Of a stretch of DNA of 35,918 bases, positions 16,818 to 24,161 are shown in pieces; within the stretch, counting starts at the first letter, position 1; every line of letters begins with the position of its first letter. The position numbers and the translations under genes are program-made. This stretch comes from an uncultured Desulfuromonadales bacterium (lineage in GTDB: Bacteria; Desulfobacterota; Desulfuromonadia; Desulfuromonadales; Trichloromonadaceae). The stretch covers positions 1-35,918 of the forward strand of contig CALZIZ010000014.1 in the NCBI GenBank assembly GCA_945787465.1, in the 5' to 3' direction. The notes beneath the pieces were generated by a model. The model was given only the letters and a program-made list of their open reading frames with translations. It ran no database searches and was not told the DNA's origin.

Positions 16818-16893
16818 CTTCGACAGGCTCAGCATGAACGGGCCCAGGGGCAATTGAATCCGTGAGATGCCGTTCGGCCTGAGCCTGTCGAAG
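16818..16893. repeat. Inverted repeat of the CTTCGACAGGCTCAG type
   Basis: The left arm CTTCGACAGGCTCAG continues to 16841 and the right arm, ending CTGAGCCTGTCGAAG at 16893, is its reverse complement apart from a three-base mismatch. This is a common class of dispersed intergenic hairpin found in many bacterial genomes. A weaker outer pair of AAGG/CCTT-rich words flanks it (16789-16812 and 16965-16998). Confidence 0.6.
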
Positions 16894-16910
16894 GCCCTTT
16901 CTACGAACAC

Positions 16911-16950
16911 AAAAAAGGGACTGCGCCGAATCGGATCGGCGCAGCCCCTT
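16911..16950 (-). terminator. Rho-independent terminator for pyrE
   Basis: A 15-bp stem with one mismatch (16915-16929 with 16936-16950, 6-nt loop) is followed, on the minus strand, by six T residues (plus-strand AAAAAA at 16911-16916). It lies 50 bases past the pyrE stop. From the plus side the T-run is poor, so it mainly serves pyrE, though it may also slow transcripts from nadB. Confidence 0.75.
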
Positions 16951-17000
16951 ATTACATGTTTTTGCTTTTAAACCTTGAACCTTTATCCTTGCACCTGTCG

Positions 17001-17558
17001 TTAACCTACAACCTGGGTTCTGGTAAGGACTGCACGCAGGGCGATGCCCTGCCCTTCGATGTTTTCGCGGGCGCCTTCTTCGCGGTCGACGAGGGTGACG
17101 ATGCCGACAACCTCGAGGCCTTCTTCACGGGCACGCTCGACAGCTTTGATCGAGGAACCGCCAGTGGTGGTCACGTCTTCAACGATAACGACCCTGGAGC
17201 CCGGAGGCAGGTTCTTGCGGCCTTCGAGCCACTGGCCGGTGCCGTGCCCTTTGGGCTCTTTGCGGATGATAAAGGCGGCCAGGTCTTGCCCTTCAAGCTG
17301 GGCGGCAATTGAGGTTGCGGTCGCGATGGGGTCTGCGCCGAGGGTCAGCCCGCCAACCCCGTCGATGGGCCCGGGAAACTGTTTGACCTCTTCGTAGAAA
17401 GCTTTACCGACCAGCAGCCCGCCGCGGGCATGCAGCGTTGTCTGCTTGCCGTCAAAGTAGAAGTTGCTTTTACGACCCGAGGCCAGGGTCACTTCGCGCT
17501 CCTCGTAGGACAGCTCGCGGATAATCTGAATCAGTTCGTCTCTCTGCTGTTGGTCCAT
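17001..17558 (-). CDS. pyrE: Orotate phosphoribosyltransferase
   Basis: This 185-residue cytoplasmic enzyme joins orotate and PRPP to give OMP in pyrimidine synthesis. The PRPP-binding motif VVIVEDVTTTGGS is near residues 122-134, preceded by the flexible-loop region with AAFIIRKEPKGHGTG. The N-terminal SGRKSNFYFDGKQTTLH motif is typical of bacterial PyrE. The start follows AGGAGG closely. It shares direction with purF-purQ-purL but is separated from purF by a 122-base spacer holding an inverted-repeat element. Confidence 0.95.
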   Translation of the reverse strand: MDQQQRDELIQIIRELSYEEREVTLASGRKSNFYFDGKQTTLHARGGLLVGKAFYEEVKQFPGPIDGVGGLTLGADPIATATSIAAQLEGQDLAAFIIRKEPKGHGTGQWLEGRKNLPPGSRVVIVEDVTTTGGSSIKAVERAREEGLEVVGIVTLVDREEGARENIEGQGIALRAVLTRTQVVG

Positions 17559-17576
17559 GAAATCCTCCTGAAATGG

Positions 17577-17675
17577 AATATAAAATACAGAAGTCAGAAT
17601 GTAGAATACAGAAGAAAGCCACAGGATTTTTTTGACGGTTTCTCTTCTGACTTCTGTCTTCTTAATTCTGCATTC
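17577..17675. repeat. Imperfect inverted repeat of the CAGAAGTCAGAAT type
   Basis: The left arm (17577-17617) is made of ACAGAAGTCAGAAT-like words and the right arm (17641-17675) is their reverse complement. It is the same class as the element at 5514-5597. It fills the purF-pyrE spacer and could end or slow the purF transcript. Confidence 0.6.
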
Positions 17676-17680
17676 AAACT

Positions 17681-19087
17681 TTAAAACAATCCCAGCTGCT
17701 TATCCCCTTTGAGGCGGGGAAATTTGACCGGATAGCTGCCGCTGAAACATGCGTCGCAGAAGTGGGTACCGCCAACGACCGACGCCCCTGCAGCAGCAAG
17801 GGTTCCTTCTTGAGAGAGGTAGCCGAGGGTGTCGGAGGTGATATAACGGTTGATTTCCTCGATGGTATGCGAGGAGGAGATCAGCTCCTTGCGGGTCGGG
17901 GTGTCAATGCCATAGAAGCAGGGGTAACTGGTTGGGGGGCAGGAGATCCGCACATGGACCTCCTTGGCTCCGGCATTGCGGATCATTTTGATGATTTTGC
18001 GGGCGGTAGTGCCGCGCACGATCGAATCGTCGATGACCACCACGCGCTTGCCCTGGATCACCTCGCGCACCGGATTAAGCTTGATCTTGACCCCGAAGTG
18101 ACGGATCGACTGCTGGGGCTCGATAAAGGTACGCCCCACGTAGTGGTTACGGATCAGACCGAGCTGAAAAGGGATACCCGATTCTTCGGCGTAACCGATG
18201 GCCGCCGGCACACCCGAGTCGGGTATCGGCACCACAACATCGGCCTCGACGGGGTGTTCGAGAGCCAGCTGGCGACCGAATTCCTTTCGCACCCCGTAAA
18301 CATTGCGGCCGAAAATAATGCTGTCAGGACGGGCAAAATAGATGTGCTCGAAAATGCAGGGAGAAGGTTTGACCTCTTTGAAAGGATGAAAAGACTTCAG
18401 CCCTTCTTTGTCGACGAGGATCATCTCCCCGGGTTCGATCTCACGGATGAACTCGGCCTCGATCAGATCGAAGGCGCAGGTTTCCGAGGCAACGACATAG
18501 GCCCCGTCAAGTTTTCCGAGGGCCAGCGGTCTGAAGCCGTTGGGATCGCGCACCGCCACCATGCGGGTTTCGGTCAGAAAGACCAGGCTGTAGGCGCCTT
18601 TGATGCGCTCAAGGGCCTCGACAACCCGGTCCGACAGGGAGTCGCACTCGGCTCTGGCCAGCAGGTGAATGATGGTTTCGGTATCAGCAACGGTGGAGAA
18701 GATGGAGCCCTTGTGTTCAAGCTCGTTGCGGATCTCCTGAGCGTTGACCAGATTTCCGTTATGGGCGACGGCGATGCTGCCGCGAGCATAGTCGACCATG
18801 ATCGGTTGACAGTTTTTGACATCGTTTCCGCCGGCCGTGGAGTAGCGAACATGCCCGATGGCATTGCTGCCGGGCAGGTTTTCGAAAACCGAATCGCGCT
18901 TGAATACATCGGCAACCAGCCCCATGCCCTTATGGGCCCGCAGGCGGGTGCCGTCGGAGGCGACTATGCCGCAACTTTCCTGGCCGCGATGCTGCAGGGC
19001 GTAAAGCCCGAGATAGGCCAGATTGGCGGCCTCGGGGTGCCCGAATATACCGAAGACCCCGCATTCGTCGTTGAATTTATCGAACAT
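17681..19087 (-). CDS. purF: Amidophosphoribosyltransferase
   Basis: This 468-residue enzyme catalyses the first committed step of purine synthesis (PRPP plus glutamine to phosphoribosylamine). An eight-residue propeptide MFDKFNDE precedes the catalytic Cys9 (CGVFGIFG), as in the Bacillus-type enzyme. The glutaminase domain has HRGQESCGI and the phosphoribosyl domain has [13 protein letters not shown]. Cysteines in SPCIFEH, SYPCFYG and HFCDACFSG match the four ligands of the [4Fe-4S] cluster of that enzyme class, so an oxygen-sensitive cluster is likely. It has its own 132-base upstream spacer after the purQ terminator, so it may be separately transcribed. Confidence 0.96.
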   Translation of the reverse strand: MFDKFNDECGVFGIFGHPEAANLAYLGLYALQHRGQESCGIVASDGTRLRAHKGMGLVADVFKRDSVFENLPGSNAIGHVRYSTAGGNDVKNCQPIMVDYARGSIAVAHNGNLVNAQEIRNELEHKGSIFSTVADTETIIHLLARAECDSLSDRVVEALERIKGAYSLVFLTETRMVAVRDPNGFRPLALGKLDGAYVVASETCAFDLIEAEFIREIEPGEMILVDKEGLKSFHPFKEVKPSPCIFEHIYFARPDSIIFGRNVYGVRKEFGRQLALEHPVEADVVVPIPDSGVPAAIGYAEESGIPFQLGLIRNHYVGRTFIEPQQSIRHFGVKIKLNPVREVIQGKRVVVIDDSIVRGTTARKIIKMIRNAGAKEVHVRISCPPTSYPCFYGIDTPTRKELISSSHTIEEINRYITSDTLGYLSQEGTLAAAGASVVGGTHFCDACFSGSYPVKFPRLKGDKQLGLF

Positions 19088-19183
19088 GCCTTAGCAAACC
19101 TCGTTTCTGAAGCGTTTTTAACGATATTTCGACAACTTACTGACTTTCCAAGACTCAATATTCTGGAGTCTAGCATAGCCTTG

Positions 19184-19212
19184 AAAAAAAAAGATACCCT
19201 GCCACTCAGGGT
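19184..19212 (-). terminator. Terminator after purQ
   Basis: On the minus strand, ACCCTG-AGTGG-CAGGGT (plus 19196-19212) is followed by ATC and then nine T residues (plus 19184-19192), 7 bases after the purQ stop. The stem is short but the T-run is strong, so purL-purQ probably ends here and purF starts anew or by read-through. Confidence 0.7.
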
Positions 19213-19219
19213 TGAGGTT

Positions 19220-20050
19220 TTATAGAAGCTCTTCGCGGACAAAACGAACCGCATTCTGGTAGAGCCATAACCCCATCCCCTCTTCGGGAAGCTCTTCTTC
19301 CCGGGTCCAGCGGGGATGGTGGGTGCGGTGCACGTAGGCCTCGGGATGCGGCATGAGTCCAAACAGGCGTCCGGTTTCGTCGCAGACCCCGGCGATGGCG
19401 TTCATCGAGCCATTGGGGTTCTGAGGGTAATCCTGGGTCGGGGCGCTGTAGTCAGCATCGCAGTACTTGAGAACGGCGAGTTTTTCCTTTTCAATCTGCT
19501 CCAGGACCGCATTCTCACCGGCGACAAATTTGCCTTCGCCGTGACGTACCGGCAGGTAAATCCCCTCCAGGTCGCGAGTGTAGATACAGGGAGACTCGGG
19601 ATCGACCTTGAGGTAGGTCCAGCGATCCTCGAAGCGACCGCTGTCATTAAAGGTGAGGGTCGTGGTCTGGGTCTGGTAATCCCGACCGAGCCCAGGCAGA
19701 AGCCCCATCTTGACCATCAACTGGAAGCCGTTGCAGACTCCCATGACCAGCTTGCCCTCGCCGATGAAGCGGTGCAACTGGTCGGAGAGATGTTCCTGGC
19801 TTCCTGAAATGGCGGCATGGCGCAGGCGGTTGGCGCCGGCTTTGGCGCTGCCAAGGTCGTCGCCGTCAAGAAAGCCGCCGGCCAGGTTGAGAAAATGGTA
19901 GTCGTCGAGGCGCACCCGCCCCGCGAGGAGTTCGGCGATATGAACAATGTCGGCAACCTCGGCCCCGGCGAGGCGGCAGGCGTTGGCCACCTCCCGCTCG
20001 CAGTTGGTGCCGTTGCCTGTGATAACGATCGCTCTAACCTCTTTGGCCAT
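19220..20050 (-). CDS. purQ: Phosphoribosylformylglycinamidine synthase, glutaminase subunit
   Basis: This 276-residue class-I glutamine amidotransferase supplies ammonia to PurL. The nucleophile Cys106 lies in GVCNGFQ and the His/Glu partners in PHPEAYVH near residue 242. ATG 20050 begins only 2 bases after the purL stop, preceded by GGGAG inside the end of purL; the longer frame to 20182 would overlap purL by 130 bases without a ribosome site. The protein is longer than the roughly 227-residue Bacillus PurQ, a feature of the PurQ type that partners PurS-PurL fusions. Confidence 0.93.
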   Translation of the reverse strand: MAKEVRAIVITGNGTNCEREVANACRLAGAEVADIVHIAELLAGRVRLDDYHFLNLAGGFLDGDDLGSAKAGANRLRHAAISGSQEHLSDQLHRFIGEGKLVMGVCNGFQLMVKMGLLPGLGRDYQTQTTTLTFNDSGRFEDRWTYLKVDPESPCIYTRDLEGIYLPVRHGEGKFVAGENAVLEQIEKEKLAVLKYCDADYSAPTQDYPQNPNGSMNAIAGVCDETGRLFGLMPHPEAYVHRTHHPRWTREEELPEEGMGLWLYQNAVRFVREELL

Positions 20051-20052
20051 GA

Positions 20053-23034
20053 TTACAGCTCCCTCAAAGGCGCTTGCCACGCCTCTTTCAGTTCGTTGAT
20101 ATCCGCATCGATCAGCACCTGCGCGCCATCTCCGACCACCTTCAGGCGCGGCGCCTCGGTCACCTCGCCGATACAGGCGCAAGCCTGGCCGGCAAACAGC
20201 GCTTCGAAGCGCTGGCGGTTCTCCGAGCGCACACTGACCAGCAAACGACTCTGCGATTCGGAAAAGAGGATTTTATCGGCCCGCACCTCACCTTCGGCGA
20301 CAACCTTACCCAGGTCTGCATTGATCCCGAAACCGCCGGCAAAGGCCTTTTCCGCCAGGGCGACGCCGAGGCCGCCGTCGGACAGATCGTGGCAGGAGCG
20401 CACCAGGCCTTCTGCCTGGGCGGCGTTCAACGATTTGTAGAGCTTCAGGGCTGCAGGGGCATCGACCTTGGGCACATTGCTGCCAAGCTCGCCAAGTTGG
20501 GCATAGTACTCGGAGCCGCCGCACTCATCGGCGGTGGTCCCGAGCAGGTAGACCAGATCACCAGGACGCTTGACATCCATCGAAATGGCCTGGCGCACAT
20601 CGTCCATCTTGCCGATGACCGAGAAGAGCACGGTCGGCGGGATGGAAATCTTGGTCTCACCGATCTGGTAGTCGTTCTTCATCGAGTCCTTGCCGGAGAT
20701 CAGCGGCACCCCGAAGGCCACGCAGTAGTCGTAGAGAGCCTTGTTGGCGCGCACCAGCTGCGCCGCCTTGTATTCGCCGTCAGGGGTTTTTTCGCTCTTC
20801 ACCGGGTCGCACCAGCAGAAGTTGTCGAGACCCGCAACATGCTCGATATCGCCGCCGACGGCCACGTAGTTACGCAGCCCCTCATCGATGGCACAGGCCA
20901 TCATGTGATAGGTGTCGATATCGCTGTAGCTGGGGCAGATACCGTGGGAGACCACGACCCCCTCAAAGGAGTCGAAGAGCGGCCTGTAAACGGCCGCATC
21001 CGAAGGCCCGTCGTTGGCGACCCCGACCAGCGGCTTGATCACGGTGCCGGCCTGAACCTCGTGGTCGTAACGGCGGATAACGCTCTCCTTGGAGCAGATG
21101 TCGAGCCGGCCGAGCAGATCCTTGAGGGTCGCGCCAAGGTCCCCGGGTTGGTCGAGTTGCGGCTCGACAAGAGCCCTGGGTTCCCACCTGGCGGGAATCA
21201 CCATTTGGGGGACGCCTTCATGAAGAAATTTCATGGAGACGTAGGACACGGTCTTGCCCTCGTAGAGACAATGGAAATAACCACTGTCGGTAAATATCCC
21301 CAGATCCGCCGCCTCGACGTCCATCTCACGGGCGAGGCTGATGAATTCGTCAAGCTTCTCAGGCTGCACCGCGAGAGTCATGCGCTCCTGGGCCTCGGAG
21401 ATAAGGATCTCCCAGGGCTGCAGGCCGGGATATTTGAGCGGCGCCCGGTCAAGATGCAGCTCAAAGCCGCCGGTGTCCTCGGCCATTTCGCCGACCGAGG
21501 AGGAAAGCCCCCCTGCCCCGTTGTCGGTGATCGAGCGGTAAAGCCCAAGGTCTCGGGCGATGGCCAGGAAATCGAACATCCGCTTCTGGGTGATCGGGTC
21601 GCCGATCTGCACCGCAGTCACCGGAGAGCCTTCGTGTAACTCCTCGGAGCTGAAGGTTGCGCCATGAATGCCGTCCTTGCCGATGCGCCCTCCGGTCATG
21701 ACGATATGATCGCCGGCCAGGGCCTTTTTCTCGTGGGCGGGCTTGCCGTGCAGCTGCCGGGGCATGATCGCTGCCGTGCCGCAGTAGACAAGGGGCTTGC
21801 CGGCAAAACGCTCGTCAAAAACGATCGAGCCGTTGACCGTGGGGATGCCGCTCTTGTTGCCGCCGTGCTCGACCCCTTCGACGACCCCCTCGAAAATGCG
21901 CCGCGGATGGAGCAGACGCTTGGGCAGGGGTTTTTCGAGAAAGGGCGAGGCAAAACAAAAGACATCGGTATTAAAAATCAACCGGGCCCCCATGCCGGTG
22001 CCGACCCCGTCGCGGTTGACCCCGACGATGCCGGTCAGGGCCCCGCCGTAGGGGTCGAGGGCGCTGGGGGAGTTGTGGGTTTCGACCTTGAAGACCAGGC
22101 TCCAGTCGTCGTTGAATTCAATAACCCCTGCGTTGTCCTTGAAGACCGAAAGGCAGAAATCCTTTTCGCCGAGCCTGGCCCGGATGTCCCTTGTCGCGCC
22201 GACGATATAGGTTTTGAACAGCGAATCGATGACTTCGCTGTTGCCCTGCTCGTCCTGGTACTCGATGCGTGCCGAAAAGATCTTATGCTTGCAGTGCTCG
22301 CTCCAGGTCTGGGCCAGCGCCTCGAGCTCGACGTCAGTGAGGTTGGCGCCGAGGCCTGCAGCCTCGCGAACCTTGCGCACTTCAGGGTCAAGGGCGTGGG
22401 CCTGGAGCTTTTTCATCTCTTCGAGGTTCAGTGCCAGCATCCCGTCACGACTGATCGTCATCAACTCCTCATCGGAGACGTTGAGGTCGATCTGGCGAAC
22501 TTGGGGCGCCGTATCGCTGGTCACGCGGGGAACGCTCACCGGCACTCCCTGGGCCGGATCGAGTTCATCGGCACTGAGGATCGTCCAGCGCTGAATCAGC
22601 CCGTTGGCGAGAAACCCCGCCGTGATCTCCTCAGCGGCCTGTTTGTCGATTTGCCCTTTAAGCAGGTACTGAGTCGAGGTATAAACCCCCTCTCCATCAG
22701 CCATGGGCCGCTTGGTGAGGTACTGGAGGGCTTCTTTGCTGGTGCGTCCGACATTATCCGTCACCCCTGGGCGAAAGCCGACCTCGACAAGCACATCGAA
22801 ATCATGGGCCAGGGGTCGATTGATGGCGACCTCCTGGATCACCGGGTCGGAAAAGGGCCCAAGGGCAGCTTCCCTGACTTCGTCCTCGGTGAGGTCTGCA
22901 TCGAGGGTATAGACGTCCAAGGTCCGCACGCTCTCCAGTTCTATACTCAGGTGGTGGCGGATCTCCCGCCGGATTCGTTCGCCCCGGGCATCTTTGACGC
23001 CGTCTTTTAGACCAACGACTATTCTCCAGGCCAT
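20053..23034 (-). CDS. purL: Phosphoribosylformylglycinamidine synthase, PurS-PurL fusion
   Basis: This 993-residue synthase subunit converts FGAR to FGAM with ATP and ammonia. The N-terminal region (about 1-170, starting AWRIVVGLKDG) is PurS-like. The catalytic PurL part follows, with TWSEHCKHK near residue 275, FKVETHNSPSALDPYGG near 335, GIPTVNGSI near 420, a second synthase half from about 640, and CHDLSDGGLGVALAE near 905. Glutaminase function is on the adjacent purQ, unlike the single-chain enterobacterial enzyme of about 1,295 residues. Two adjacent ATGs occur; the second (23034) has the better 6-base spacing from AAGGAG. Confidence 0.94.
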   Translation of the reverse strand: MAWRIVVGLKDGVKDARGERIRREIRHHLSIELESVRTLDVYTLDADLTEDEVREAALGPFSDPVIQEVAINRPLAHDFDVLVEVGFRPGVTDNVGRTSKEALQYLTKRPMADGEGVYTSTQYLLKGQIDKQAAEEITAGFLANGLIQRWTILSADELDPAQGVPVSVPRVTSDTAPQVRQIDLNVSDEELMTISRDGMLALNLEEMKKLQAHALDPEVRKVREAAGLGANLTDVELEALAQTWSEHCKHKIFSARIEYQDEQGNSEVIDSLFKTYIVGATRDIRARLGEKDFCLSVFKDNAGVIEFNDDWSLVFKVETHNSPSALDPYGGALTGIVGVNRDGVGTGMGARLIFNTDVFCFASPFLEKPLPKRLLHPRRIFEGVVEGVEHGGNKSGIPTVNGSIVFDERFAGKPLVYCGTAAIMPRQLHGKPAHEKKALAGDHIVMTGGRIGKDGIHGATFSSEELHEGSPVTAVQIGDPITQKRMFDFLAIARDLGLYRSITDNGAGGLSSSVGEMAEDTGGFELHLDRAPLKYPGLQPWEILISEAQERMTLAVQPEKLDEFISLAREMDVEAADLGIFTDSGYFHCLYEGKTVSYVSMKFLHEGVPQMVIPARWEPRALVEPQLDQPGDLGATLKDLLGRLDICSKESVIRRYDHEVQAGTVIKPLVGVANDGPSDAAVYRPLFDSFEGVVVSHGICPSYSDIDTYHMMACAIDEGLRNYVAVGGDIEHVAGLDNFCWCDPVKSEKTPDGEYKAAQLVRANKALYDYCVAFGVPLISGKDSMKNDYQIGETKISIPPTVLFSVIGKMDDVRQAISMDVKRPGDLVYLLGTTADECGGSEYYAQLGELGSNVPKVDAPAALKLYKSLNAAQAEGLVRSCHDLSDGGLGVALAEKAFAGGFGINADLGKVVAEGEVRADKILFSESQSRLLVSVRSENRQRFEALFAGQACACIGEVTEAPRLKVVGDGAQVLIDADINELKEAWQAPLREL

Positions 23035-23071
23035 CATGTTCTCCTTGGCACTGCCAAAAGGGTTCAATAAC

Positions 23072-23103
23072 AAAGAGCAGGGGGTTCGGTCCCCCTGCTC
23101 TTT
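23072..23103 (-). promoter_or_regulatory. Strong 13-bp hairpin in the purL leader
   Basis: AAAGAGCAGGGGG (23072-23084) pairs perfectly with CCCCCTGCTCTTT (23091-23103), loop of 6. On the minus strand it is followed by GTTATTG rather than a T-run. If the promoter at 23117-23145 is used, it would form the very 5' end of the purL message. It could protect the 5' end, act as a leaky attenuator, or terminate read-through from upstream. Confidence 0.6.
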
Positions 23104-23116
23104 CACTCTTATAAAT

Positions 23117-23145
23117 ATTGTAAAATCAGCTCGAAAAAGATGCAA
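23117..23145 (-). promoter_or_regulatory. Possible promoter of purL-purQ
   Basis: On the minus strand, TTGCAT (plus 23140-23145), a 17-base spacer and TACAAT (23117-23122) lie about 83 bases before the purL start. The -10 box is good and the -35 box is fair. Confidence 0.4.
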
Positions 23146-23237
23146 CTGTACCCAACTTCGGCATTGAGCCTGTCGCTGCCAGCCAGTTTTCTACCGGCAT
23201 TTCGGTTGGGCATGGGTCTCATCTTTGAAATGGAAAG

Positions 23238-23252
23238 CTCTGCAAAGCAGAG
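23238..23252 (-). terminator. Short hairpin downstream of the WalJ-like gene
   Basis: CTCTGC-TTT-GCAGAG on the minus strand (6-bp stem, 3-nt loop), 36 bases past the stop, is followed by the modest T-run CTTTCC. It may be a weak terminator separating this gene from purL. Confidence 0.35.
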
Positions 23253-23288
23253 AATCGACCTAAAAAAACTCGCAAAAGACAATTGATT

Positions 23289-24080
23289 TTAAATGCTTTT
23301 TCCATCTTGCACTATTGAAAAACAGGCGCTCGCCTGCTCTTGGGCTCCAACAATCAACCGGGGGTTGCAGAGGCTCTGCCGGTCTAGGGCCTGACGGATG
23401 CCGTCCAGAGCCAGATCGGGATGGTTGTTCACCTCACTGAGGTGGGCGAGAAAAACCGCCTCCAACCCTTCCCAGACCAGCCCTTCGAGCAATTGCGCTG
23501 CCGCCTTATTGGACAGATGACCGTGGTTACTGCGAATCCGCTGCTTAAGGGGCCAGGGATATGGGCCGTCGCGCAACATGTCTTCGTCGTGGTTGGTTTC
23601 AAGAACCAGCACCCGGCACCTCTGCAGTCGATCGGCAACCAACCGGGTGGCAATCCCCAGGTCGGTGGCAACCCCAATTTTACCTTGGGCAGTCTCTACA
23701 GTGTAACCGAGCGGTGCCGCAGCGTCATGGGTCAGGGGAAAGGTTTTTACTTTCATCCCCCCGAACTCAACGGTCGTTGCTGAATCGAGCTCTATGACCT
23801 CGGGCAATTTCCCGATTCGGGGCAGCTGCCCAAGGGCCTGGGGGTGGATGTAAACGGGCAACTGGTATTTGCGTGCCATGGGCCCGATCCCCCGGCAATG
23901 GTCGCCATGTTCATGGGTAACCAGCAACGCATTCAAATCCTCGGCGGCAACTCCGATCCCCTGAAGACGGTGGGCCAGTTCGCGGGCCGAAAGACCTGCG
24001 TCGATAAGAATCCCCTGCTTGCCGCTTTCGACATAAATCGCATTCCCCTTGCTGCCGCTGGCCAAAAGACAGACCCGCAA
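23289..24080 (-). CDS. Metallo-beta-lactamase-fold hydrolase, WalJ/YycJ type
   Basis: This 263-residue cytoplasmic MBL-fold protein has the metal-binding motif THEHGDH at residues 55-61, further ligands in LTHDAAAPLGYTV, TDLG and SNHGHLSN, and the N-terminal LASGSKGN of the YycJ (WalJ) group. Family members are proposed to be 5' nucleases or to act in cell-wall/DNA coordination; the substrate is unproven. The start is TTG 24080, with a full AAGGAGG (24088-24094) 7 bases away. It follows the histidine kinase gene by 81 bases, an arrangement that recalls walK-walJ of Firmicutes. A compact hairpin CTCTGC-AAA-GCAGAG lies downstream at 23238-23252. Confidence 0.85.
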   Translation of the reverse strand: MRVCLLASGSKGNAIYVESGKQGILIDAGLSARELAHRLQGIGVAAEDLNALLVTHEHGDHCRGIGPMARKYQLPVYIHPQALGQLPRIGKLPEVIELDSATTVEFGGMKVKTFPLTHDAAAPLGYTVETAQGKIGVATDLGIATRLVADRLQRCRVLVLETNHDEDMLRDGPYPWPLKQRIRSNHGHLSNKAAAQLLEGLVWEGLEAVFLAHLSEVNNHPDLALDGIRQALDRQSLCNPRLIVGAQEQASACFSIVQDGKSI

Positions 24081-24161
24081 GACAATCCCTCCTTGTCCCG
24101 ATGCCCGGGCGTTGTCTATATACCGAAATTCGCCTGACCCTGCAAGGGAATTCCGGCAATT

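Noticed and set aside
17762-19225. Long 487-codon open frame on the plus strand opposite purF
   Set aside because: It is antisense to an unmistakable purF and shows no family features; GC-rich codon bias in purF creates the open antisense frame.
20074-23010. Two long plus-strand frames (521 and 448 codons) opposite purL
   Set aside because: They mirror the purL codon pattern, lack ribosome sites and recognisable domains, and purL itself is complete.
23104-23288. Purine or PRPP riboswitch upstream of purL
   Set aside because: None of the conserved core words or the expected three-way junction could be found; only simple hairpins are visible.
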